Positions 57,286 through 64,000 of a DNA stretch of 64,000 nucleotides are shown here, in pieces (the stretch's first letter is position 1; every line of letters starts with the position of its first letter). A program made the position numbers and the translations under genes. The notes beneath the pieces were generated by a model that worked only from the letters and a program-made list of their open reading frames with translations, had not been told where the DNA came from and did no database searches. The stretch comes from ZC4RG20 sp964553875 (GTDB lineage: Bacteria > Pseudomonadota > Gammaproteobacteria > Steroidobacterales > Rariloculaceae): assembly GCA_964553875.1 (NCBI GenBank), contig CAZKNH010000006.1, positions 6,950-70,949 of the forward strand, given 5' to 3'.

Positions 57286-60200
57286 ATGCGTAAGCAACGC
57301 CACTACGGCTCGCTTGCAGCGGGCCGCACCCTTCCGGCCATTCGGCGGTCGAGCATCGCGTGCATGGCCGCGATGGGCATCGCTCAGACCGCGCTCGCGC
57401 AGCCCGACGAGGAGATCGTTGTCACCGGTTCACGCATTCGGCAGACGAGCGGCATGGAAACGCCGACTCCGGTCACGGTCGTCAACCGCCAGGAGCTCGA
57501 GGTCATCGCCCCCACGAACCTGATCGAAGGCCTCGCGGAGCTCCCGCAGTTCTACGGCTCCGCGACGACGCAGCAACCTTCCGCGTTCTTCACCAGCACG
57601 GGCGCGGGCTCGCTCGACCTGCGCGGACTGCAAAGCAAACGCACGCTGCAGCTTCTCGACGGACGCCGTGTCGTCCCGTCCACGATCTTCGGCGGTCCGG
57701 ACATCAATCTGTTTCCCGAGAACGTGATACGCACCGTCGAAACGGTGACCGGAGGCGCGTCGGCCGCTTACGGAACCGACGCCGTGGCCGGCGTCGTGAA
57801 CTTCATTCTCGATACCGATTTCGAGGGCGTGCGGTTCAACCTGCAGGCAGGCGCAACCGAGCGCGGCCACAACGACACGATCAAAGCGTCCTTCGGCGCC
57901 GGCTTCTCGCTCGGCGAAAAGACCCACATGCTGGTGAACATCGAAAGAGAGCGCCAGGACCCGATCTGGAAAGACGACATCCTCGAGTACGACTGGTATC
58001 GCGCGCGCGCATTGATCGAGAACCCGGCTCCGGGCGCCGGCAGCTCTCCGGACAACCCGTTCTATATCGCGGTGAACGACGTCCGCAGCCTGAACTACGA
58101 CATCAACGGAATCTTCCACCTGCCGCCCGAAGCCGGAGGGCCGCAGATCCTCGATGAGAACGGCAATCCATCACCGTTCATCATGGGCAGCCCCTGTAAT
58201 GCGCACGGCTGCTCCACGACGAATGGCGGCTCCGGTCACGAGAGCAGCCTCCCGTCGACGACGATCACACCGGACTCGGGGCGCGAGAACGCGTTCCTGT
58301 ATATCGATCACGACTTCACGGACCGCTTCACGGTGTTCGGTCAGCTCATTCGCGGCAAGGCGGACTTCGAGCAGGCGAACTTCGGCGGGCTGTTCCCGAA
58401 CCCGCCCGGTGCTCCGTTCGACCGGCACTTCACGATCTACAGCGGTAACCCGTTCCTGCCGCCGGCCATCCAGCAGGCGATGACGGAGAACAACCTGGAG
58501 TCCGTGCCGTTCAGCCGAATCGGCTCGCCCGAGGACATTGCTCACTCCGCATCGACCGAGCAGATCACCGAGACCGATTCTTTCACCGTCGGGTTCGAAT
58601 ACACGATCGGGAGCGGATTCTTCCGCGACTGGCTCGTCGAAGGCTATTTTCAGACCGGCGAAACGAACGTCAAAGCGATCCAGCACGGCGGCATCAGGCT
58701 CGACCGGATTTACCTCGCGATGGACGTCGTGATCGACCCCGCGACCGGGCAGCCCGCGTGCAACGTGACCGTCGTCTCGGGCCTTTATCCGGACTGCAAG
58801 CCGTTGAACCTCTTCGGCCGAGGCCGAGCTTCGCCCGAGGCGATCGACTGGGTGACCGGATTCGAGCCGGGCGTCCGGATCGACGCGCAGGGCTTCCTGT
58901 CGCCGACCGAGTCGATCCCGCACAGCTACATCAGCGGCGAGGACAAACGTCGCGTCATCGACATCGAGCAGGACGTCTGGGAAGTTTCGGCCGACGGCAA
59001 GATCGCCGACGGATGGGCCGGCCCGATCACGATGGCGATGGGCATCGGCGCCCGTAAGGAGTCGTTCGTCCAGGTCGTCGAGGTCGGCCCCGGCGGCAAC
59101 ATCAACGCGGACCCGACGTACCGGCCGGTCGCGGCGAACGATCCGGCGCTCGGCATCCGCGGCGTTCCCGGCGGCAACGCGGCGTCCGGCAACAGCGTCG
59201 AGATCCAGTTCTCGAATGTGCCGTTCGCGCGCGGCTCGCAGGACGTCAAGGAAGCCTTCACCGAGTTCCTGATTCCACTCGCGTCCGGCCGGAAAGCCGT
59301 CCAACAGCTGAACCTCTCGGCTGCGTACCGCTACGCGGACTATTCGGGGTCGGGCTCGGTGGACTCCTGGAAAACGGGGCTCGACTGGAGGATCAATAAC
59401 CAGCTCCGGCTGCGCACGACGATATCTCAGGACGTACGCGCCGCGACGATGGGCGAGAAGTTCGACCGGACCGGTGGCGTCGGCAACATCACGGACTACC
59501 TGCTCGATCCGGGCGGCGGCGTCTCGTACGGCATCACGACCTTCTCGAACGGAACGCCCGACATCCAGCCCGAGCACGCGAAGACGAAGGTATTCGGCAT
59601 CGTCTATCAGCCTGACTGGGCGGAGGGCCTGAGCGCATCGGTCGACTGGTACACCGTCAAGGTCACGAACAACATCAACCAGATCACTCCGGCTCAAGTC
59701 GTCAGCGGCTGCTACGTCGACAACGACGCCGACCTCTGCCGCTTCATCACCCGCAGCGGCCCGCCGAGCGACGAGGATCCGAGCATCAACTACATCTCGC
59801 TCGTCGGCGTGCCTTATTTCAATCAAGCCTCGGTCAGGGCGGACGGCGTCGATTTCGAGATCGCGTACAACCGTGACGTCGACTGGTTCGGCGGCAGCCG
59901 GGTGTTCGTGCGGCTCCTCGGCAGCTATCTCGAGGAGCGCTCGAACACGAACAGCGTGGGCCAGAAGACCGAGGTGCAAGGCCGATTCGGCTTTCCTGAA
60001 TGGACTTCGTCCGTCTGGGCCGGCTTGACCAGAGGACCGTTGTCCGTGACGTTGACGGCGCGCTACACCGACGAGCAGCTGATCAATCCGAACTGGAACT
60101 TCAACGGCACGAGCACGCGTTGGGACGTCGCCGACAACACCGTGGAGTCCGAAACGCTCGTGGACGCACGCGTCGCTTATCGGTTCGATACGAGAGGCGG

Positions 60201-60366
60201 CACGGGCATCAACGTGTTTGCCGTGATCAACAATCTGTTCGACAAGGACCCGCAGGAGTTCCTCGCGACGCCGTTCAGCAGCAACTTCAGCACCGGCACG
60301 GGCCTCGGCGTGACCGGCGACATGCGCGGTCGCCGTTACGCGCTCGGCGTGACGCTCGACTTCTAG
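57286..60366 (+). CDS. TonB-dependent receptor, complete
   Basis: 1026 residues. A signal peptide (ends ALAQPDEE) is followed directly by the TonB box region 'EIVVTGSRIR', the plug ('TPTPVTVVNRQELEVIAPTNLIEGLAELPQFYGS', 'LRGLQSKRTLQLLDGRRVV', 'VIRTVETVTGGASAAYGTDAVAGVVNFIL') and a barrel ending in aromatic Phe (LGVTLDF). The plug is complete and no carboxypeptidase-like domain is fused. It imports a large or scarce nutrient across the outer membrane; the ligand is unknown. Its distance from xoxF (about 5 kb) does not prove a metal or lanthanide role. GC-rich tandem repeats and a DUF3365 gene follow. Confidence 0.95.
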   Translation: MRKQRHYGSLAAGRTLPAIRRSSIACMAAMGIAQTALAQPDEEIVVTGSRIRQTSGMETPTPVTVVNRQELEVIAPTNLIEGLAELPQFYGSATTQQPSAFFTSTGAGSLDLRGLQSKRTLQLLDGRRVVPSTIFGGPDINLFPENVIRTVETVTGGASAAYGTDAVAGVVNFILDTDFEGVRFNLQAGATERGHNDTIKASFGAGFSLGEKTHMLVNIERERQDPIWKDDILEYDWYRARALIENPAPGAGSSPDNPFYIAVNDVRSLNYDINGIFHLPPEAGGPQILDENGNPSPFIMGSPCNAHGCSTTNGGSGHESSLPSTTITPDSGRENAFLYIDHDFTDRFTVFGQLIRGKADFEQANFGGLFPNPPGAPFDRHFTIYSGNPFLPPAIQQAMTENNLESVPFSRIGSPEDIAHSASTEQITETDSFTVGFEYTIGSGFFRDWLVEGYFQTGETNVKAIQHGGIRLDRIYLAMDVVIDPATGQPACNVTVVSGLYPDCKPLNLFGRGRASPEAIDWVTGFEPGVRIDAQGFLSPTESIPHSYISGEDKRRVIDIEQDVWEVSADGKIADGWAGPITMAMGIGARKESFVQVVEVGPGGNINADPTYRPVAANDPALGIRGVPGGNAASGNSVEIQFSNVPFARGSQDVKEAFTEFLIPLASGRKAVQQLNLSAAYRYADYSGSGSVDSWKTGLDWRINNQLRLRTTISQDVRAATMGEKFDRTGGVGNITDYLLDPGGGVSYGITTFSNGTPDIQPEHAKTKVFGIVYQPDWAEGLSASVDWYTVKVTNNINQITPAQVVSGCYVDNDADLCRFITRSGPPSDEDPSINYISLVGVPYFNQASVRADGVDFEIAYNRDVDWFGGSRVFVRLLGSYLEERSNTNSVGQKTEVQGRFGFPEWTSSVWAGLTRGPLSVTLTARYTDEQLINPNWNFNGTSTRWDVADNTVESETLVDARVAYRFDTRGGTGINVFAVINNLFDKDPQEFLATPFSSNFSTGTGLGVTGDMRGRRYALGVTLDF

Positions 60367-60395
60367 TCCGTACGACGGCAAAGGGGGCGATCCCA

Positions 60396-60437
60396 CCCCC
60401 TTCGGCCGCGCGGCCTCCCCCTTCGGCCGCGCGGCCG
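60396..60437. repeat. Two tandem 21-base GC-rich units
   Basis: CCCCCTTCGGCCGCGCGGCC plus one base, repeated at 60396-60416 and 60417-60437, with a decayed third unit to about 60457. Each unit holds the palindrome GGCCGCGCGGCC, so it can fold as a hairpin just after the receptor stop (60366) and may help end its transcript. Confidence 0.6.
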
Positions 60438-60554
60438 CGCCCGTCGGCCGCGCGCGGATTCGACGTGCGCCGATGACGCGCGGCCGATGGCGCGCGCTCG
60501 GTCGGGTAAACTGATGCCTACCGTCTGCCACTCTTCGCTGCGGAGGGCGAACCG

Positions 60555-61190
60555 ATGCGCACCCCGGTTCTTTCGGCACTGCTTGCGTCGATCCTCCTGC
60601 TCGCCGCCTGCCGCGCAGGCGAGGAGCCAACCGAAGCCACGGATCAGCCGGCGAACCTTCCGCGCGCCGGCGCGGATTCTGCTGAGGCAAACGACGAAGC
60701 GCGGGTGATTGCGGCCGGCGAAGCGGCAGCCGCCGCATTGACGGGCGAGCTCATGGGCCGCGTCAGCGCCGCGATCGCGCGAGGCGGACCGGCGTACGCG
60801 ATCGAGTTCTGCTCTGAGGAGGCGCTGCCCGTAACGTCCGAGGTCGCACGGGAGCTCGGCGTCGAGATCAAGCGCACGTCGTCGCGCGTGCGCAATCCGC
60901 AAAACGCACCAGACGCCGACGAGCAGGCGGCCCTGGCGTACTTCGAGGGCGAGCTCGCAGCAGGCAATCCGCTGCCGCAGCATCTCATTCGGCGCGTGGA
61001 CGGCGAGGCACGTTATTACCGGCCGATCGTCGTCGCCGAGCTTTGCACGACGTGCCACGGACCTCGCGACGCGCTCGATCCCGCCGTGCGCGACGCGCTC
61101 GCCGCGCGTTACCCGGATGATCGGGCGACGGGCTACGCCCCCGGCGATTTCCGCGGCGTGATCCGCGTCAGCGTGCAGGCGGAACGGTAG
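60555..61190 (+). CDS. DUF3365 heme lipoprotein
   Basis: 211 residues. Lipobox LAAC (Cys19) anchors it to a membrane. The DUF3365 domain (Tll0287-like) has 'AYAIEFCSEEALPVTSEVARELGVEIKRTSSRVRNPQNAPDADEQAALAYFE' and a c-type heme motif CTTCH near residue 160, followed by 'YPDDRATGYAPGDFRGVIRVSV'. It is a sensor-like heme domain, here as a free lipoprotein. Role: electron transfer or redox sensing, not decided. Its ATG follows the receptor repeats. Confidence 0.88.
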   Translation: MRTPVLSALLASILLLAACRAGEEPTEATDQPANLPRAGADSAEANDEARVIAAGEAAAAALTGELMGRVSAAIARGGPAYAIEFCSEEALPVTSEVARELGVEIKRTSSRVRNPQNAPDADEQAALAYFEGELAAGNPLPQHLIRRVDGEARYYRPIVVAELCTTCHGPRDALDPAVRDALAARYPDDRATGYAPGDFRGVIRVSVQAER

Positions 61191-61313
61191 CGTTCCACGC
61201 TTCGGGCTCGACGAGCGCGGATCGCGCGAGCGGTTCGCACATCTCGCTATCGATCATCCGCACGTTCCGCTGCTGTGAGCCCCCCTGCGCGCATCGCAGT
61301 CTGCTCGAAGCGG

Positions 61314-64000
61314 TCATGCGCCGCGCTCGACGCGGCGGCTTCGCTCCATCGTCGCGTCCGCGGCGCGGCTCTCGAGAAACGCCCGAAGCGCCTTCGCCGT
61401 ATGCGAGCGCGAGCTGCGCACCGCGACCCGCTCCGGAGGGCCCGCCGCGACGACGCGCCCGCCGCCGTCGCCGCCCTCGGGGCCGAGGTCGATCAGCCAG
61501 TCCGCCTCCGCGAGCACGTCGAGGTTGTGCTCGATCACGACGACGCTGTGACCGGCGTCGACGAGACGATGCAGCACTCGCGTCAGCTTCTCGACATCGG
61601 CGATGTGAAGCCCGATCGTCGGCTCGTCGAGCACGTACAGCACGTGCTCTTGGGTTGCGCGCCTGCCTACGTCTCCGGGCCGCGCCTTCGCGAGCTCCGT
61701 CACGAGCTTCACGCGCTGTGCCTCACCGCCCGAAAGCGTCGGGCTCGGCTGACCGAGCGTCAGGTAGCCCAAGCCGACATCGGAGAGAAGCTCGAGCGCG
61801 TGCCGAACCTTCGGATGAGCGTCGAAAAATTCGACGGCCTCGTCGACCGTCATCGCGAGCACCTCGCCGATGTTCTTTCCGCGGTACGTGACGTCGAGGG
61901 TTTCCGCATTGAAGCGCGCGCCGTTGCAGCGCTCGCACGGGACTCGCACGTCCGGCAGGAAGCTCATCTCGATCTTCTTGAGCCCCTGCCCTTCGCACTC
62001 GTCGCAGCGTCCTCCCGGGACGTTGAACGAGAACCGGCTCGCGTCGTAGCCGCGGAGCGCGGCCTCGGTCGTCTGCGCGAAGAGCCGCCGCACATCGTCC
62101 CAGATGCCGACGTATGTGGCGGGGCACGACCTCGGTGTCTTGCCGATCGGCGTCTGATCGACCTCGAGCACCCGGTCGATCCGCTCGGCGCCTTCGATCG
62201 CGTCGCAGCCGACGAGCTCGGCCGCACGCTTTCGGCGCGAGCCGCGGACCGCGAGCAGCCGCTTCAGGTTGTCGCGCAGCACGTGACGCACCAGCGTGCT
62301 CTTGCCGCTGCCGCTCACGCCCGTCACGCAAACGAGCCGCTCGAGCGGTAGCGCGACGTCGATCCCCTTCAGGTTGTGGCGGCGCGCGTTGCGGATCACG
62401 AGAAGGCCGTCGTGCCCGCCGTGCGGCACACGCGCCGGCACCGACGTCGGCCTCCTCGGCATCATCGGATGGCGCGGCGGATCCGCGAGCACGCGCCCCG
62501 TCGTCGATCGCGGCTCGGCCAGCAGCGTCTCGAGAGTTCCGCTCGCGACGACCTCGCCGCCGTGAACGCCGGCGCCAGGACCGAGGTCGATCACGTGCTC
62601 GGCGCGGCGAATCGTCTCCTCGTCGTGCTCGACGACGACGACGGTGTTGCCCTTCGCGGAGAGCGCGGAGATCGTATCGAGCAGGAGCCCGTTGTCGCGC
62701 GGATGCAGACCGATCGTCGGCTCGTCGAGAATGTAGCAGACGCCGCGCAGGTTCGAGCCGAGCTGCGAAGCGAGGCGGATTCGTTGCGCCTCGCCGCCCG
62801 ACAGCGTCGGCGCGCCGCGATCGAGCGTCAGGTAGCCAAGACCGACGCGGTCGAGAAACTCGAGCCGGCTCACGAGCTCGGGCAGCACGTCGCGCGCGAT
62901 CTCGCGCTCGCGGCCCTCGAGCTTCAACGTCCTGAAGTACGCGAGCGCGTCACGAATCGAATCCGCGCCGAAGTCCGAGATCGAGAAGCCGCGGAAGTAA
63001 ACCGCCTCCGCTTCCCGATTGAGGCGCCGGCCTTCACAGACCTCGCAAACCTCGGGCTCGGCGCCGTCGGCCTCGGCGTCGCGCGCGCTACGGCGGCTGC
63101 GGCGCCTCGTCGCGGCTCCCGCCGACCGCTCATTGCCCCCGTCGACGAGCCACGGCTCGTCGACGTCGTCCTCGTCGGCGACCGTCGCGAGCCCGGTGCC
63201 GTAGCACGCCTCGCACCAGCCGCGGCGCGAGTTGTACGAGAACATCCGCGGGTCGAGCGGCTCGAAGCTGCGTCCGCAGCTCGGACACGCGCGCTCGGTC
63301 GAATAGAGCTCGCCGAGCCCGTTGCCGCCGTTGCGCGTGCGGCCGTTGCGAGCGGCCGCACGTCGGTTGCTTCCGTTCACCGTAGGCACGACGCGGACCA
63401 TGCCGCGGCCGAGCCGCAGGGCCGTCGCGACGGCCTGCTGCAGCTCTGCCTCGGCCTTGGGCTCGACCGTGACCTCCGCGACCGGCAGCTCGATGTCGTG
63501 CTCCTTGAAGCGATCGAGCCGCGGCCACGCGTCGGTCGGAACGTCGACGCCGTCGACGCGGAGCGTCGGATAGCCCTTGTTGCGTGCCCACTCGGCGAGG
63601 TCCGTGTAGTAGCCCTTGCGGCCGATCACGAGCGGCGCGAGCAGGCGGATGCGCTTGCCGCGATAGGCGCTCGCGAGCTTCGCGACGATCTGCTCGGGGG
63701 TCTGCGCGTTGATCGGCACGTCGCAGTCCGGGCAGTGCTGCACGCCGAGCTTGACGAACAGGAGCCGCAGGAAGTGATGGATCTCGGTCAGCGTCGCGAC
63801 CGTGCTCTTGCGCCCGCCGCGGCTCGTGCGCTGCTCGATCGCGACGGTCGGCGGGATGCCGTACACGGCATCGACGTCCGCGCGCGACGCGGGCTCGACG
63901 AACTGTCGGGCGTATGCGTTCAACGATTCGAGATAGCGCCGCTGGCCCTCGGCGAACAGGATGTCGAACGCGACCGTGCTCTTGCCGCTGCCGCTGACGC
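61314..64000 (-). CDS. uvrA: Excinuclease ABC subunit A (UvrA), 5' end outside window
   Basis: The frame continues past the right edge; about 895 residues are visible. The visible start holds the first Walker A (VSGSGKSTVAFDILFAEGQRRYLESLNAYAR). The signature 'TLSGGEAQRIRLASQLGSNL', Walker B 'YILDEPTIGLHPRDNGLLLDT' and the second ATPase ('GVSGSGKSTLVRHVL', 'TLSGGEAQRVKLVTELAKA', 'VLDEPTIGLHIADVEKL') are complete, as are the zinc-finger Cys pairs (CPSCGRSF, CEACYGTGL, CEVCEG, CDECEGQG, CERCNG). It recognises damaged DNA in nucleotide excision repair. The 'TSRGGRKSTVATLTEIHHFLRLLFVKLG' segment differs from typical UvrA ('[21 protein letters not shown]'), so a UvrA-like paralogue is possible. 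Confidence 0.93.
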   Translation of the reverse strand, partial: VSGSGKSTVAFDILFAEGQRRYLESLNAYARQFVEPASRADVDAVYGIPPTVAIEQRTSRGGRKSTVATLTEIHHFLRLLFVKLGVQHCPDCDVPINAQTPEQIVAKLASAYRGKRIRLLAPLVIGRKGYYTDLAEWARNKGYPTLRVDGVDVPTDAWPRLDRFKEHDIELPVAEVTVEPKAEAELQQAVATALRLGRGMVRVVPTVNGSNRRAAARNGRTRNGGNGLGELYSTERACPSCGRSFEPLDPRMFSYNSRRGWCEACYGTGLATVADEDDVDEPWLVDGGNERSAGAATRRRSRRSARDAEADGAEPEVCEVCEGRRLNREAEAVYFRGFSISDFGADSIRDALAYFRTLKLEGREREIARDVLPELVSRLEFLDRVGLGYLTLDRGAPTLSGGEAQRIRLASQLGSNLRGVCYILDEPTIGLHPRDNGLLLDTISALSAKGNTVVVVEHDEETIRRAEHVIDLGPGAGVHGGEVVASGTLETLLAEPRSTTGRVLADPPRHPMMPRRPTSVPARVPHGGHDGLLVIRNARRHNLKGIDVALPLERLVCVTGVSGSGKSTLVRHVLRDNLKRLLAVRGSRRKRAAELVGCDAIEGAERIDRVLEVDQTPIGKTPRSCPATYVGIWDDVRRLFAQTTEAALRGYDASRFSFNVPGGRCDECEGQGLKKIEMSFLPDVRVPCERCNGARFNAETLDVTYRGKNIGEVLAMTVDEAVEFFDAHPKVRHALELLSDVGLGYLTLGQPSPTLSGGEAQRVKLVTELAKARPGDVGRRATQEHVLYVLDEPTIGLHIADVEKLTRVLHRLVDAGHSVVVIEHNLDVLAEADWLIDLGPEGGDGGGRVVAAGPPERVAVRSSRSHTAKALRAFLESRAADATMERSRRVERGA

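Noticed and set aside
57286..60366. Naming the TonB receptor a lanthanophore receptor because of xoxF
   Set aside because: It lies 5 kb away, in another transcription unit, and its sequence shows only general receptor motifs.
58171..60738. An 855-residue minus-strand frame opposite the TonB receptor
   Set aside because: Same reason: a shadow of a gene with clear TonB-receptor motifs.
1..64000. CRISPR arrays, tRNA and rRNA genes
   Set aside because: No regularly spaced repeats with unique spacers, and no cloverleaf or rRNA-like stretch, are visible on reading; a search with a covariance model would be needed to exclude a tRNA.
1..64000. Insertion sequences or prophage
   Set aside because: No transposase, integrase or phage structural gene is recognisable; the repeats are short hairpins only.

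Overview
High-GC chromosomal DNA, about two thirds G+C by eye, from a Gram-negative bacterium. It has two TonB-dependent receptors, many Sec, Tat and lipoprotein exported proteins, DUF2058, SapC and PQQ-type periplasmic enzymes. The gene mix (DUF6152, 'GVW' exported proteins, DUF1592/DUF1552 pairs, XoxF) suggests an environmental gammaproteobacterium of the Steroidobacteraceae/Woeseiaceae kind. That placement is an inference, because there is no rRNA or ribosomal gene in the window. A run of exactly 100 N at 21066-21165 shows that this is a draft, probably metagenome-derived, scaffold.

Layout. 1-14 kb: the end of a TonB receptor, an SDR, secreted hydrolases, a metallo-beta-lactamase (MBL) fold protein, a diguanylate cyclase, an SGNH esterase, a DUF6152-GVW-GVW operon, SapC, and a PhyH-like dioxygenase. 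14-30 kb: two copies of one four-gene module (diheme DUF1592 protein, Tat-exported DUF1552 protein, exported ankyrin protein, MBL-like protein with a damaged metal site). They point away from each other around ogt, the contig gap, a DUF8021 protein and a GVW protein. 30-35 kb: a cupin-GVW-DUF6152 operon, and a GVW protein between two CHRD proteins. 34.6-46.5 kb: a MacB/ADOP-type permease, a canonical MBL enzyme, a patatin-like phospholipase, a MatC/SLC13 transporter, a lipoprotein, a GuaD-like deaminase, OsmC, DUF937 and a DNase I-fold protein.

46.7-52.4 kb: a xox-type operon on the minus strand. It encodes XoxF with the lanthanide Asp-Tyr-Asp signature, a c-type cytochrome (XoxG role), a fusion of a XoxJ-like binding protein to a YVTN beta-propeller, and a DUF2520 Rossmann protein. 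The cistrons overlap or abut. Two direct repeats, 22 bases apart, precede xoxF. 52.5-64 kb: a glycine-zipper protein, an ABC exporter pair, DUF2058, a small membrane protein, a complete TonB receptor, a DUF3365 heme lipoprotein and most of a UvrA.

How it may work together. XoxF would oxidise a small alcohol in the periplasm and pass electrons to its cytochrome. The many exported, cofactor-poor families and the duplicated module all act outside the cytoplasm, and their substrates are unknown. The duplicated module is the strongest candidate here for an undescribed system. Hairpin repeats of two sequence families sit at gene ends and at the contig junction.
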